DNA from: Bradyrhizobium sp. CB82
Lineage (GTDB): Bacteria > Pseudomonadota > Alphaproteobacteria > Rhizobiales > Xanthobacteraceae
DNA: 64,000 bases
Direction of reading: 5' to 3'
Assembly (NCBI RefSeq): GCF_029714405.1
Contig: NZ_CP121650.1
Span: 3,291,001-3,355,000, forward strand
Shown here: positions 37,320 through 46,472 of the stretch, one piece after another
Numbering within the stretch: the first letter of the stretch is position 1
How the letters are laid out: the number at the start of each line of letters is the position of its first letter
Notes under the pieces: generated by a model
Database searches by the model: none
Seen by the model: only the letters and a program-made list of their open reading frames with translations
Told to the model about the DNA's origin: nothing
Translations under genes and position numbers: made by a program

Positions 37320-39266
37320 CTACCGCCTTGCGCCAGGCAGCAACGGCGCCAGCAGGCCGCGGGTGAAGCTGGGCGGCACGGCGTCGAGGCCGAGCACGGC
37401 GCTCGCAGCCGGCAGGGCCGAGTCCGCCATCGCGGCGTGACCTTCGGCGGAGGGGTGCACGGCGCCGCCATAGACGGCGGAAAGCACGCCCCAGGTCGCA
37501 TCGTGAATGTCGTTCGGCTGGCTCGCGGCCGGCAGGCCCTGCGGATAGGTCATCGCAGCGAAATAGCTGTCGTTGGCGTCGCGGATCCAGCGCGCGCGTG
37601 GCAGATAGGCGCGATATTCGGAGGCGCCGCGGCCGCACAGCATGGGCTGGCTTGCGGCAGTGACGATGTCGGGGTTGAAACTCTGGCCGTTCTCGGCAAA
37701 GCAGGCGCGGTCGAACTCGGGATCGGAGCCGGCATGCGCACAGAAGCCGTGGTCGGCGAACAGATCCTGATGCGAGTCGACGAAGGTCATGCGATCGGAT
37801 TCGGGATCGCGGCACAGCGCGCCCTGCGTGCAGGTCGCGAGCCCCTTGAGCTGCGGCAGGAATTCGGTGTCGACGTAGGTCGAGACGCGGGCTAGTCGTT
37901 GCGGATCGGCGTTGAAGGCCGGATGGATATCGAAGCCGGCACGGCCGCCGCGGCAGGGCACGCCGCCGTCGGCGAGCGCCGGATTGGCGTAGGAGACGTA
38001 AACGACGTGCGAGAGGTCGCCGCCGACCAGCGGCTTCAAGGCTTCGCGCAGCTTGACGAAGTTCCTCGGCAGCTCGCGCGCGAGCGCATCGCGCGAATCG
38101 TCGACACCGGCCATCACGCCGGAGCGCGTAAACAGCGCACGCTCGGTCGCGGTGTCAACGATCACGTCGGCGACGAGGCCGGAGAAATAGACGTCGTTGG
38201 CGCCGATCGAGAGCAGCACGAGGTCGAGCTTGCGGTCCGGCTGCCGCTTCTGGGCTGCGGTGAGCGCCTCGCGCAGTTCAGCGACCTGCGCGTTCACGCT
38301 GGTCTGGCAAACGCCGCTCTTGCCGGGCGGGCATTCGCGCGCCCGCTGCGAGCCCAACAGCCCATCGCTGATGCTCGCGCCGGTGCAGGCGAGCGGCAGA
38401 TAGGTCACGGCGATGTGGGGATAGCGCACCGCGAGCACGAGCGCGGTGCGGCTCTGGTAGCTGTACAGCGAGCGATGGCAGGCAGCATTGAACCAGAGCG
38501 CGCCGTAGCGCTGCCAGTTGGCGAGCGTGTCCGGCGCCTCGCAGGCGCGCCCACCCTTGAAGCCGGCGCGGCTCGGCCGGTAGTACTGCGCGCCGGCGGT
38601 GCCGAGATAGGAGCGGAAGCAAAAACCGTCGTCGGACAGCGCGATGGGGCGGTCGGGATTGCCTTCACCCGAGGCGATGCTGTCGCCAAGGCCCGCAATG
38701 AAGATGTCGCGGACCTGGATCTCGGCCTGGATGCGCTGGGTCGGGTCGGACCCCGAGGAGACGTCGACGGTCGCCACCGTCTGCTTGCCGTAGCGGACGC
38801 GCAAGTTCACCGGCTCGGCGCAGTCGAAAGTCGAGGCTTGCGGCCCGTCGCCGTCGTCGAACGACCAGGCACAGGTGGCCCCGACCGGCACGGCACCGGT
38901 CAGGCGCACAGTCACGGGATGGTCGACCGGCGTGATGTAGTTCTCTTTGACGTTGTCGCGGGTGCAGGGCTGGTTGACCCGGCCCTGGAGGTCGATGCAG
39001 AGTCGGTTGACCATGTTGCGGGCCCAGCCGCGGCCCTCGCTTTGCATCTCCAGCGACTGCTCGGTGGCGAGAATGCTGCGGTTGCGGGCGTTCTCGACGT
39101 GGAGCAGGAAGTCGCGCTCTTCGCGGAACAGTCGGAAGCGGTTGCGCACCTCCCAGGTGATCTGCAAGCTGCCGTCCTGCGCGGCAGCGCGTTCAGGCGG
39201 CAGAGCGCCGAATATCCCGAAAAGCAGGGCGCCGGCGAGAAAGGTGCGGAGGTTGGCTCGGATCAT
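37320..39266 (-). CDS. Secreted SGNH/GDSL-type hydrolase
   Basis: The start is placed at 39266 (MIRANLRTFLAGALLFG), giving a signal peptide cleaved near ERAAAQ; longer in-frame starts add arginine-rich sequence. About 648 residues. Residues 30-200 are a beta-rich region containing a PKD-like segment (CAWSFDDGDGPQASTFDC). The SGNH domain has block I GLGDSIASGEGNP (nucleophile Ser), block III LSIGANDVYFSG, and the C-terminal His in VHPSAEGHAAM. Many Cys suggest disulfides. It is probably a periplasmic or extracellular esterase of unknown substrate. Confidence 0.82.
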   Translation of the reverse strand: MIRANLRTFLAGALLFGIFGALPPERAAAQDGSLQITWEVRNRFRLFREERDFLLHVENARNRSILATEQSLEMQSEGRGWARNMVNRLCIDLQGRVNQPCTRDNVKENYITPVDHPVTVRLTGAVPVGATCAWSFDDGDGPQASTFDCAEPVNLRVRYGKQTVATVDVSSGSDPTQRIQAEIQVRDIFIAGLGDSIASGEGNPDRPIALSDDGFCFRSYLGTAGAQYYRPSRAGFKGGRACEAPDTLANWQRYGALWFNAACHRSLYSYQSRTALVLAVRYPHIAVTYLPLACTGASISDGLLGSQRARECPPGKSGVCQTSVNAQVAELREALTAAQKRQPDRKLDLVLLSIGANDVYFSGLVADVIVDTATERALFTRSGVMAGVDDSRDALARELPRNFVKLREALKPLVGGDLSHVVYVSYANPALADGGVPCRGGRAGFDIHPAFNADPQRLARVSTYVDTEFLPQLKGLATCTQGALCRDPESDRMTFVDSHQDLFADHGFCAHAGSDPEFDRACFAENGQSFNPDIVTAASQPMLCGRGASEYRAYLPRARWIRDANDSYFAAMTYPQGLPAASQPNDIHDATWGVLSAVYGGAVHPSAEGHAAMADSALPAASAVLGLDAVPPSFTRGLLAPLLPGARR

Positions 39267-39369
39267 GACCCGCGTCTTCAACGTCAAAGTTGAGGCGGAA
39301 ATAAGAGAGCTTCCTCGACCCGCCCTTCGACGTTGGTCTGACGCGTTTTCTGGCCGACGTCCAGCGGCC

Positions 39370-39505
39370 AAAGCGCGATGAATGGTCATCGCGCTTTAGC
39401 TTATTGTTTGAGCATGATCTCCGCGCAAACGCGTTCCGCGTTTGTCGCGAGGGAAAACCGCTTCTCACTTTGCGCTAACGCGGTCCTTCGGGTCCGGATC
39501 ATGCC
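39370..39505 (+). repeat. Dispersed palindromic intergenic repeat, copy 3
   Basis: It starts AAAGCGCGATGA, pairs with TCATCGCGCTTT, continues TTGTTTGAGCATGATCTCCG, has the CGCGTTCCGCGTTTGTCGCG arm, and ends CGGATCATGC one base before the UPF0104 stop codon. It fills the gap between the hydrolase and UPF0104 genes. Confidence 0.88.
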
Positions 39506-40588
39506 CTAGCGCTTGCTGGCCTGCCGCAGCGACCGTTCGCGCTCCATCTGCGTCACCTGCTTGGGCAGGTTGCCCTGCGTGCAGGCCTCCGCCAGCCGCC
39601 GGCGTTCCTGCCACGGCTCCACGACGTTCATCCAAAGCTCGCGCGCTCCCATGATGGAAATGGCGAGGCCGAACGGGATCATGAAATAGAGGATGCGGAA
39701 GACCAGGAGGGTCGCCAGGAGCTGCTCGCGGCCGAATTCGGGGAGCGCTACTAGCATGGCGGCGTCGAACACGCCGATGCTGCCGGGGGCGTGACTGGCA
39801 AAGCCCAGCAGCGTCGCCAGGATGAACACCACCGCCAGCGACATGAAATCGATCGGCGGAGTGGACGGCACCAGGAGGTACATCGCCATGGCGCAGAAGC
39901 CGAGGTCGACCACGCCGATCAGGATCTGCACGAGCGTCAGGGGGGCCGACGGCAGCACCACCTTCCAGCCCTTCTGGCCGAGCTCGCGCCGCTTCTCGCC
40001 CATCGACAGCCAGACCAGGTAGGCGGCGATCGACGCAAGGCCGCCAAGGGCGATCAGGCGGTTGATCGCGGAGGGGAGCTGATCCATCGCGGAGGCGGCA
40101 TCGGGATGGATCGCCATGCCGATCGAGAGCACGAAGATGTTACCGAGCCAGAAGGTGAGGCCGGAGAGGAAGCAGATCTTTGCGACGTCGATCGCGTTCA
40201 GCCCGTAGTCCGAATAGATCCGGAAGCGGATCGCCCCTCCGGTGAAAACGGTCGCGCCGATGTTGTGGCCGATCGAATAGGAGGCGAAGCTGGACAGCGC
40301 TGCGATGCGGTAGGGGACGTGTTTCTTGCCGATCGTTCGCAGTGCGAAGAAGTCGTAGAAGGTCAGCGTACAGAAGGCGAAGAAGACGCAGAGTGCCGCA
40401 AGGCCGATATTGCCGCGGGGAATCTCAGTTAACGCAGTCAGGATGACGCCGGTGTCGATGCCCTTGAGGGTGCGCACCAGCGTGGTGATCGCGAAGGCGA
40501 TGATCATGACGCTCGCGGCAATGCCGAGCCGACGCCAGCCGATCCATCTCTTGAAGCCGCGTTTCAGCGTGGGCAGCACGTCCTGCAT
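39506..40588 (-). CDS. UPF0104/YbhN-like integral membrane protein (LPG synthase TM fold)
   Basis: A 360-residue protein with about eight hydrophobic helices (LGIAASVMIIAFAITTLVR, YSIGHNIGATVFTGGAIRFR, LATLLGFASHAPGSIGVFDAAML). The IGHNIG and APGSIGVFD motifs mark the UPF0104 / lysylphosphatidylglycerol-synthase transmembrane family. Without the soluble MprF synthetase domain it is not a full aminoacyl-lipid synthase. A lipid transporter or flippase-like role is inferred. The C-terminal 40 residues are charged and cytoplasmic. Confidence 0.85.
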   Translation of the reverse strand: MQDVLPTLKRGFKRWIGWRRLGIAASVMIIAFAITTLVRTLKGIDTGVILTALTEIPRGNIGLAALCVFFAFCTLTFYDFFALRTIGKKHVPYRIAALSSFASYSIGHNIGATVFTGGAIRFRIYSDYGLNAIDVAKICFLSGLTFWLGNIFVLSIGMAIHPDAASAMDQLPSAINRLIALGGLASIAAYLVWLSMGEKRRELGQKGWKVVLPSAPLTLVQILIGVVDLGFCAMAMYLLVPSTPPIDFMSLAVVFILATLLGFASHAPGSIGVFDAAMLVALPEFGREQLLATLLVFRILYFMIPFGLAISIMGARELWMNVVEPWQERRRLAEACTQGNLPKQVTQMERERSLRQASKR

Positions 40589-41012
40589 TCATCCTCCCGG
40601 CGGGGGGCAAGCAACTCGTAAAACCTGCCCAATCGAGCGGGTGCCGATTGAGCGCGATGACCACCAGAAGCCTGGCGCCGATCGCAAGCCATATATCCTA
40701 GTTCCTTAAGGCAAAAACAGCGACTTGTGCAGCCCTTGACAACGGAAGCTTCTGCGTTTCGGCATCCCTTCCGTCATACGTCCTACACATTGCCGCGCGT
40801 CACGGATGGCGAGTCGCAGCATTGCCGTCTCATTGCCCGCATTTTGCCAAACCATGGCGCAATTCGCCTTGTTCCAGCACAAGGTTTTCGATCCCGTCGG
40901 AACGACCGTCATGCGTGTCGGTTAGCGGTGCATCAGCAACCGAACATCGCGCGACAGCGGCCTGCTTGCAGGCCGGGCGCCGCTCTGTTCCCGAAGCGCA
41001 AGGATTGGAACG
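40589..41012. other. Divergent intergenic region without a clear gene
   Basis: 424 bases between the UPF0104 gene and the DUF892 gene. Short frames here lack family features and run antisense to each other. It contains a candidate general-stress promoter (40899-40923) and an isolated TTGACA at 40736-40741 without a convincing partner. Confidence 0.55.
40899..40923 (+). promoter_or_regulatory. Candidate sigma-EcfG (general stress) promoter
   Basis: GGAAC, 16 bases, then GGTT. The alphaproteobacterial EcfG consensus is GGAAC-N16/17-CGTT, so only the first base of the -10 element differs. It lies 90 bases upstream of a DUF892 (YciF-type) gene, a class often under general stress control. Confidence 0.45.
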
Positions 41013-41519
41013 ATGGGACTGTTCACCAAGGACATCAAGACCATGAACGACCTGTTCGTGCATCAATTGCAGGATATCTATTATGCCGAGCAACAGCTCA
41101 CCAAGGCGCTGCCGAAAATGGCAAATAAGGCGACCGATCCGCAGTTGAAGCAGGGCTTTTTGACGCATCTCGATGAAACCAAACAGCATGTGAAGCGGCT
41201 GGAAGAAGTGTTCAAGATGCATGGCGTCACGGTGAAGGCAGTCGATTGCCCGGCGATCGACGGCATCATCGAGGAAGCCGACGAGACCGCCGGCGAGGTC
41301 GCCGACAAGGCGGTGCTCGATGCGGCCCTCATCAACGCGGCGCAGGCTGCCGAGCACTACGAGATCGTCCGCTACGGCAGTCTGATCGCCTGGGCCAAGC
41401 AGCTCGGCCGCAACGACTGCGCGGCGGTGCTCGCCAAGACGCTCGAGGAAGAAAAGGCGACCGACAAGAAGCTGACCACGATCGCCGAGACCAAGGTGAA
41501 CCTGCGCGCGGCGAGCTAG
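41013..41519 (+). CDS. DUF892 (YciE/YciF-type) ferritin-like stress protein
   Basis: A 168-residue all-helical protein: MNDLFVHQLQDIYYAEQQLTKAL, Glu/His positions in THLDETKQHVKRLEEVF and AEHYEIVRYGSLIAWA, and the end EEEKATDKKLTTIAE. These are the di-iron-type helices of the YciE/YciF family, small ferritin-like stress proteins. AAGGA lies 8 bases before ATG. Function beyond a stress link is unproven. Confidence 0.92.
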   Translation: MGLFTKDIKTMNDLFVHQLQDIYYAEQQLTKALPKMANKATDPQLKQGFLTHLDETKQHVKRLEEVFKMHGVTVKAVDCPAIDGIIEEADETAGEVADKAVLDAALINAAQAAEHYEIVRYGSLIAWAKQLGRNDCAAVLAKTLEEEKATDKKLTTIAETKVNLRAAS

Positions 41520-41571
41520 TTCGAGGCGAGTGAGATCGCCGCGCGGACGACGTGCGGCGTTCTCGCGATGC

Positions 41572-41675
41572 TGTCATGCCCCGCGAAGGCGCGGCACCCA
41601 GTACGCCGCAGCGTCTCCGCATTCGTCACGGTGTCTGGAATGCTGGATCGCGCGCCTTTCGCGGGCGATGACACT
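41572..41675. repeat. Palindromic MITE-like element (CCCGCGAAGGCG arms)
   Basis: The left arm TGTCATGCCCCGCGAAGGCG and the right arm ...CGCCTTTCGCGGGCGATGACA are imperfect inverted copies of about 33 bases around a central spacer. This is another common intergenic element of the genus. It follows the DUF892 gene and may terminate or stabilise its transcript. Confidence 0.75.
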
Positions 41676-41698
41676 TGGGGAAGATGACACTTGGGGAA
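41667..41698. repeat. 16-bp tandem duplication
   Basis: GATGACACTTGGGGAA occurs twice back to back at the right edge of the palindromic element, probably from slippage there. Confidence 0.9.
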
Positions 41699-41800
41699 AT
41701 TGAGAGCCGAGACCACCCCGCGCGCATCATTCGTTCGTTATCGAAGCGTGCGTGAGGCCGGGGCGTGGTCTTCGCATGGGGCTGCAATCGGGATGGCAGC

Positions 41801-43213
41801 ATGCGGACCAAAATTGCCCATACCACTATCGACTATGAGTCCTTGAAAAGCACGCAGCGCTCCCGCCTTGGCACCTCGCTGACGCTCGCTGCGATGAGCC
41901 TCGGTTATGGCGTGGTGCAGCTCGACGTCACCATCGTCAACACCGCGCTTCATGCGATGGGCACCGCGCTCGGTGGCGGGGTCGCCGAACTGCAATGGGT
42001 GGTGAGCGCCTATACCATCGCCTTTGCCGCCTTCATCCTGACCGCGGGCGCGCTCGGCGATCGCATCGGCGCCAAGCGCGTCTTCACGGTGGGTTTCGCC
42101 CTTTTCACCGCGGCCTCGCTCGCCTGCGCGCTTTCGCCGAACGCCACCGTCTTGATCGGCGCGCGGCTGATCCAGGGATTGGCGGCGGCGATTTTGGTGC
42201 CGAATTCGCTGGCGCTGCTCAACCATGCATATCCGGACGAGAAGCAGCGCGGCCGCGCCGTCGCGGTCTGGGCCGCAGGCGCCAGCCTCGCCTTGACCGC
42301 AGGGCCGTTCGTCGGCGGCGGCCTGATCACGCTGGTCGGCTGGCGCGCGATCTTCCTGGTCAACCTGCCCATCGGGCTTGTCGGCCTCTGGCTGACCTGG
42401 CGCTACGCCGATGAGACCACGCGTTCGCGAGCGCGCGAGATCGATCTGCCAGGCCAGTGCGCGGCGATCGGTGCACTGGGCGCGCTCGCCGGCGCGATCA
42501 TCGAGGCAGGCGCGATCGGCTGGGCGCATCCTGCCGTGATCGCAGCCTTCGTCGCGGCCACTGTCCTGGCCGCGCTGTTCGTTTGGCGGGAGCAGCGCAC
42601 GGCGCAGCCGATGCTGCCGCTGTCGCTGTTTGGCAACCGCATGTTCGCGCTGACCTCGCTTGTGGGCCTGCTCGTGAACGTTGCGATCTACGGCCTGATC
42701 TTCGTGCTCAGCCTCTACTTCCAGGAAGTCAACGGGCTGTCGGCCTGGTGGACCGGGCTTGCCTTCGTCCCGATGATGGGCGCGGTGCTGCCGGTGAATT
42801 TGCTGGCACCGCACATTTCAGAGCGCATCGGAGCTTGCAGAACCATGATCCTGGGCGCGTGCGTCTCCGCGCTGGGTTGCCTCGGCATGGTCGGCATGGC
42901 TCCCGATACGAGCTACTGGGCGATCGCCGGGCAGATGATCGCGATCAGCGGCGGTCTCGGCCTTTTGGTGCCGCCCCTGACCTCGACGCTGCTCGGCAGC
43001 GTCGAGAAGGCCCGCTCGGGCATCGCGGCCGGCGTGCTCAATGCGACCCGGCAGACCGGCAGCGTGCTCGGCGTTGCGCTGTTCGGCTCGCTCGTTGCGG
43101 GAAACTTCATGAGCGGCCTGCACGCGTCGCTGATCATTGCGGCAGCGGTCCTGCTATTGGCCGCGACGGCGATATGGCGGGCGGCTGGACGAGAACGCGA
43201 GGGGATGGCTTAA
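41801..43213 (+). CDS. DHA2-family MFS efflux transporter (EmrB/QacA type)
   Basis: A roughly 470-residue, 14-helix drug:proton antiporter. Motifs are D1 (LDVTIVNTALHAM), motif A (GALGDRIGAKRVFTVG), motif C-like (GASLALTAGPFVGGGLI) and a long C-terminal half. It exports small toxic molecules; the substrate is unknown. ATG at 41801 is chosen; a GTG at 41765 would add 12 residues. Its 3' end overlaps the convergent small membrane protein by four bases. No adjacent regulator or EmrA partner is present. Confidence 0.88.
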   Translation: MRTKIAHTTIDYESLKSTQRSRLGTSLTLAAMSLGYGVVQLDVTIVNTALHAMGTALGGGVAELQWVVSAYTIAFAAFILTAGALGDRIGAKRVFTVGFALFTAASLACALSPNATVLIGARLIQGLAAAILVPNSLALLNHAYPDEKQRGRAVAVWAAGASLALTAGPFVGGGLITLVGWRAIFLVNLPIGLVGLWLTWRYADETTRSRAREIDLPGQCAAIGALGALAGAIIEAGAIGWAHPAVIAAFVAATVLAALFVWREQRTAQPMLPLSLFGNRMFALTSLVGLLVNVAIYGLIFVLSLYFQEVNGLSAWWTGLAFVPMMGAVLPVNLLAPHISERIGACRTMILGACVSALGCLGMVGMAPDTSYWAIAGQMIAISGGLGLLVPPLTSTLLGSVEKARSGIAAGVLNATRQTGSVLGVALFGSLVAGNFMSGLHASLIIAAAVLLLAATAIWRAAGREREGMA

Positions 43214-43644
43214 GCCTTGCGGAGCGCGAAATGCGCGCCGCAGAACGCCATCACTGCGCCGAGGCATAGTGCGGCGAGGCCTGCCAATACGCCTGAGATG
43301 GTTGGGATCGGACTTGGTGCGGAGGCCGCTTGTCCGGCACCGGCGAGCAGCAAAACGCCGAGCGCGATCAGGAACTGCCGCATCCTTTGCGGGATCTGGC
43401 CCGAGACCGCGCTCTGCATCAGTGTTGCGGTGAAGTAGCCGCCGGAAAAGCCGACGGTCGCGATCAGCCACCACGCGATCGCGGCGCCCGCCGGCATGAA
43501 CTCATGCGTGTCCGAGCGCCAGAGCCCGCCGAGGTCGAGCCCGTAGCGCGCGCCCAGCATGTGCACCGCGAGCGCGAGCAGCACGCCCGCGATTATCGCG
43601 CCGCCGAGAATCAGGTGACGGGGAAAAAAGGTCGTCTCAGCCAT
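43210..43644 (-). CDS. Four-helix membrane protein of unknown function
   Basis: 144 residues from ATG at 43644 (MAETTFFPRHLILGG). Four hydrophobic segments: LILGGAIIAGVLLALAVHML, AIAWWLIATVGFSGGYFTA, FLIALGVLLLAGAGQAA and SGVLAGLAALCLGAVMAF. No catalytic motif is seen. It is divergent from the next gene, which also encodes a membrane protein. Confidence 0.75.
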   Translation of the reverse strand: MAETTFFPRHLILGGAIIAGVLLALAVHMLGARYGLDLGGLWRSDTHEFMPAGAAIAWWLIATVGFSGGYFTATLMQSAVSGQIPQRMRQFLIALGVLLLAGAGQAASAPSPIPTISGVLAGLAALCLGAVMAFCGAHFALRKA

Positions 43645-43715
43645 GCCTGGTTTGTAGGATGGGTGAGGGCGGTCGCGCAAGCCGATCAGGCCGCGCGAAG
43701 TTGATAAGGATCGAG

Positions 43716-44318
43716 ATGTCCGAGGTTCAGGAGGCCGCCGCGCAAGTCCCGAGCGAGCAAGTCACGAGCTACGCCTACAAGGCCTCGCTGATCGGCTCGG
43801 CGCACCGCTTCGAGCTGACGGATGAGGGCCTGTCCTGGTCCATCGCCGGACGCTCCGGCCTGTGGCGCTATGGCGAGATCGCGGCGATCCGGCTGTCGTA
43901 CCGGCCGGTCTCGATGCAGCAGCACCGGTTTCGCGCCGATCTCCGCCATGCGGATGGCGGTCGCATCGCGATCCTGTCGACGACCTGGCAGACCGCGGCG
44001 CTGATGGCGGCGCAGGATCACGGCTTTCGCGATTTCATCGTCGCGCTGCATGCGCGCATGGCGAAAGCCGGCAGCCGTGCCAAGCTGACCGCGGGCCTCG
44101 GACGCACCGCTTATTCGGCGGCGCTCGCGCTTCTGGGGATGCTGGCGGCGGCGATGGCTGGGCTTCTCATCCGCGCGGTTGTGACCGGCGAATTCACCGG
44201 CGCCCTGTTCATCATCGGCTTCGCCGCGCTGTTCACCTGGCAGATCGGCGGCTTCATCCGGCGCAACCAACCGCGCCGCTACGGCTTTGACCGACTGCCG
44301 GAGGCGCTGCTGCCGTAA
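43716..44318 (+). CDS. Membrane protein with soluble N-terminal domain, unknown function
   Basis: 200 residues from ATG at 43716, with AAGGA eight bases upstream. Residues 1-125 look like a PH-like beta domain (FELTDEGLSWSIAGRSGLWRY, IAAIRLSYRPVSMQQHRF). Two hydrophobic helices follow (ALALLGMLAAAMAGLLIRAV and TGALFIIGFAALFTWQIGGF), and the protein ends RRYGFDRLPEALLP. The predicted shape is a cytoplasmic PH-like domain on a two-helix anchor; no function is known to me. The stop codon overlaps repeat copy 4. Confidence 0.75.
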   Translation: MSEVQEAAAQVPSEQVTSYAYKASLIGSAHRFELTDEGLSWSIAGRSGLWRYGEIAAIRLSYRPVSMQQHRFRADLRHADGGRIAILSTTWQTAALMAAQDHGFRDFIVALHARMAKAGSRAKLTAGLGRTAYSAALALLGMLAAAMAGLLIRAVVTGEFTGALFIIGFAALFTWQIGGFIRRNQPRRYGFDRLPEALLP

Positions 44319-44416
44319 AGCGCGATGAGATTGGGATGATTTGTCTTTGCGATTTAGGTTATTGTTTGAGCATGATCTTTTCGCAAAGCCGCTGCACACT
44401 TTTCCGGATCATGCTT
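44317..44416 (+). repeat. Dispersed palindromic intergenic repeat, copy 4
   Basis: It starts AAAGCGCGATGAGATTGGG, continues GGTTATTGTTTGAGCATGATC, and ends TTTTCCGGATCATGCTT. The first stem is degenerate here. Its first two bases lie within the TAA of the preceding gene. Confidence 0.85.
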
Positions 44417-44489
44417 CTAGCGGCGGCTGCAACCGGCGGTCATCAAACGTGACTTCGCAGGAGCGCGTCCATGCCGCATCCTTGTCGTC

Positions 44490-45080
44490 ATGGACCGCAG
44501 CACCCGAATGCCGACGGCGGATGAGATCGCCGCGATCAATGCCACGCATCTGATCGAGACTCCCCTTTGCCCGGCCGATCTGCTGTTCCTGTTCGGCACC
44601 CGCGAGGACGTCGCGCTGCGCGCAGATGCCGCAGCCCGGCTCTGGCGGGACGGTTATTTCCGCTGGTCGATTGTCAGCGGCGGGGTGACGCCGGGCTCGG
44701 AGCAATCCGAGTGCATGCTCATCAAGGCTGCGATGGTCGAAGCCGGCATTCCGGCAGGCCGCATCCTCGAAGAGCACCGGGCGATGAATACGGGGGAGAA
44801 TGTCGTCTTCTCGCTGCCGGTCATCGATGCGGCGCTCGGGCTGCAAATTATTCGTAGCGTGATCTGCCTCGGCAATACCTGGACGGCGCGTCGCTATCCT
44901 ATGACGCTGCACCGCCACTGGCCGGAGGCGACGAAGATGCTCGTGACTGTCGATAGCTTTGCGACGCCGCGCGGGCTCTGGCACACCGATGCCGAGTTTC
45001 GCCGCCGCGTCCTGCACGAGTGGGACAAGATTGCGCCGTACAAGGCGAAAGGCTTCATCGCGGACTGGCCGGTGGCGTGA
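44490..45080 (+). CDS. YdcF/DUF218-family protein
   Basis: A 196-residue protein with the DUF218 pattern: LLFLFGTREDVALRADAAARL, IVSGGVTPGSEQSECMLIK, GRILEEHRAMNTGENVVF (the conserved E-x-x-S/A-x-N-T-x-E-N) and VICLGNTWTARRYPMTLHRH. There is no signal peptide, so it is the cytosolic YdcF type rather than the membrane SanA type. YdcF binds S-adenosylmethionine; the reaction is unknown. Confidence 0.82.
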   Translation: MDRSTRMPTADEIAAINATHLIETPLCPADLLFLFGTREDVALRADAAARLWRDGYFRWSIVSGGVTPGSEQSECMLIKAAMVEAGIPAGRILEEHRAMNTGENVVFSLPVIDAALGLQIIRSVICLGNTWTARRYPMTLHRHWPEATKMLVTVDSFATPRGLWHTDAEFRRRVLHEWDKIAPYKAKGFIADWPVA

Positions 45081-45092
45081 GAGGCCAGCGCG

Positions 45093-46436
45093 CTACTCCG
45101 TCGAATCAAAATCCTCTTCCTTCGAGCGCAACATCGCCGCGAGTGTGCGCAGGCCCGTGTCGAGCTGCTCGAAAGTCGGTGCGCCTAGCGCAAGGCGGAC
45201 CGCGTTGGGGGCGTGGCCGTTGGCGATCGCGAACGTTGTGGACGGTGTCAGCGCGATGTCGCGCCGGCCGGCCGCGGCGACCAGCGTCTGCGACCGCCAA
45301 TGTGGCGGCAGCGCAAGCCACAGATGATAGGACTTCGGATCGGCCTGGATGTCGAAGCCGGCAAGCCGCTGCGCCGCCAGATGCTGGCGCTTGCCCGCAT
45401 CGATGCGTTTGAGGCGAGACAGTTCGGCCGCGGTGCCGTCGGCCATCAGCCGCTGCCCGGCCGCAAAGGCATAGCCGGATGCGGTCCAGCCGCCCGACCG
45501 CACCGAGGCCAGCACGCTTTCACGCAAGTGGGGCGGGGCGACGATGAAGCCGAGCGCGAGCCCCGGTGCGACCTTTTTCGAGAGGCTGTCGAGCACGAGG
45601 CAGCGGTCCGGCGCGAGCGAGGCGAGCGGCACCTCGTCGGTGAGGAAGCCGTAAACGGTGTCCTCGATGATCGGCAGGTCAAGCTTCTCGGCAACGCGCA
45701 GCACGTCGCTGCGCCGAGTGAGCGGCATGGTCATGCCGAGCGGGTTCTGCATCGTCGGCTGGAGATAGAGCGCGGCGAGATGCGCCTCGCGATGCGCCTT
45801 CTGAATCGCGTCCGGGCGGACACCTTGCTCGTCCATCGCGAGCGGGACCAGCGCGATGCCGAGCCGCGCGGCGATGCCTTTGATGAAGGGGTAGGTCAGC
45901 GCCTCGACGCCGCAGCGCCCGCCCGCAGGCACGAGTGCGGCAAGCGCGGCGGCAATGCATTGCCGTCCGTTCGAGGTGAAGACGAGGTGATCGGCGTTCG
46001 GCGTCCAGCCCTTGCGTGCGAGGAATGATGCGGTAATGCTCCGAGCTGCCTGCGTGCCTGTACTGGTCGCAGGCCGCAGCGCGATCTCGAGCCCCTCGGG
46101 GCGCTCGAGACCGGCGAGGCACTTTGCGATCATCGCCGATTGCTGCGGCAATACGGGATAGTTGAACTCGAAATCTATGCGCGCGCCGCGCGGCTCGGCG
46201 GGAGCTGAGACGCCGCGCCGCGCCTCGCCGGAAATGAACGTGCCGCGGCCGACTTCGCCGACGACGAGGCCGCGACGCAGTAGCTCAGTATAAACACGGC
46301 TCGCGGTCGAGACCGCAATGCCCCGCTCATAGGCGAAATTGCGCTGCGGCGGCAGGCGGTCGCCGGGCTTTAAGGCTCCGTTAGTGATGTCGGCGGCAAT
46401 GGCGTCGGCCAGCTTCACGTACTCGAACTTGGACAT
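45093..46436 (-). CDS. MocR-type regulator (GntR HTH fused to aminotransferase domain)
   Basis: 447 residues from ATG at 46436. The N-terminal GntR winged helix (ADAIAADITNGALKPGDRLP, RGIAVSTASRVYTELLRRGL) precedes a fold-type-I aminotransferase-like domain (FTSNGRQCIAAAL, YLQPTMQNPLGMTMP, PLP lysine in LDSLSKKVAPGLALGF). MocR proteins sense PLP or amino compounds and usually regulate a divergent gene. The divergent neighbour here is a DUF1127 gene. Promoter and direct-repeat operator lie immediately upstream, so autoregulation is likely. Confidence 0.9.
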   Translation of the reverse strand: MSKFEYVKLADAIAADITNGALKPGDRLPPQRNFAYERGIAVSTASRVYTELLRRGLVVGEVGRGTFISGEARRGVSAPAEPRGARIDFEFNYPVLPQQSAMIAKCLAGLERPEGLEIALRPATSTGTQAARSITASFLARKGWTPNADHLVFTSNGRQCIAAALAALVPAGGRCGVEALTYPFIKGIAARLGIALVPLAMDEQGVRPDAIQKAHREAHLAALYLQPTMQNPLGMTMPLTRRSDVLRVAEKLDLPIIEDTVYGFLTDEVPLASLAPDRCLVLDSLSKKVAPGLALGFIVAPPHLRESVLASVRSGGWTASGYAFAAGQRLMADGTAAELSRLKRIDAGKRQHLAAQRLAGFDIQADPKSYHLWLALPPHWRSQTLVAAAGRRDIALTPSTTFAIANGHAPNAVRLALGAPTFEQLDTGLRTLAAMLRSKEEDFDSTE

Positions 46437-46438
46437 TA

Positions 46439-46471
46439 TTGCACCGAGATCAATGTTTCCCTTGCACCGAG
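46439..46471. promoter_or_regulatory. Direct-repeat operator for the MocR regulator
   Basis: TTGCACCGAG occurs twice, perfectly, at 46439-46448 and 46462-46471, with a 23-base period (about two helical turns). The nearer copy begins two bases from the mocR start codon, and the pair lies between its -10 box and ATG. MocR regulators typically bind direct repeats, so this is a strong operator candidate for autorepression. Confidence 0.65.
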
Positions 46472-46472
46472 G

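Noticed and set aside
40706..40912. A 68-codon minus-strand frame upstream of the DUF892 gene
   Set aside because: No ribosome site, no family resemblance, and it overlaps the likely promoter region.
41738..42814. A 358-codon minus-strand frame opposite the efflux transporter
   Set aside because: Highly charged shadow composition; the transporter motifs are on the plus strand.
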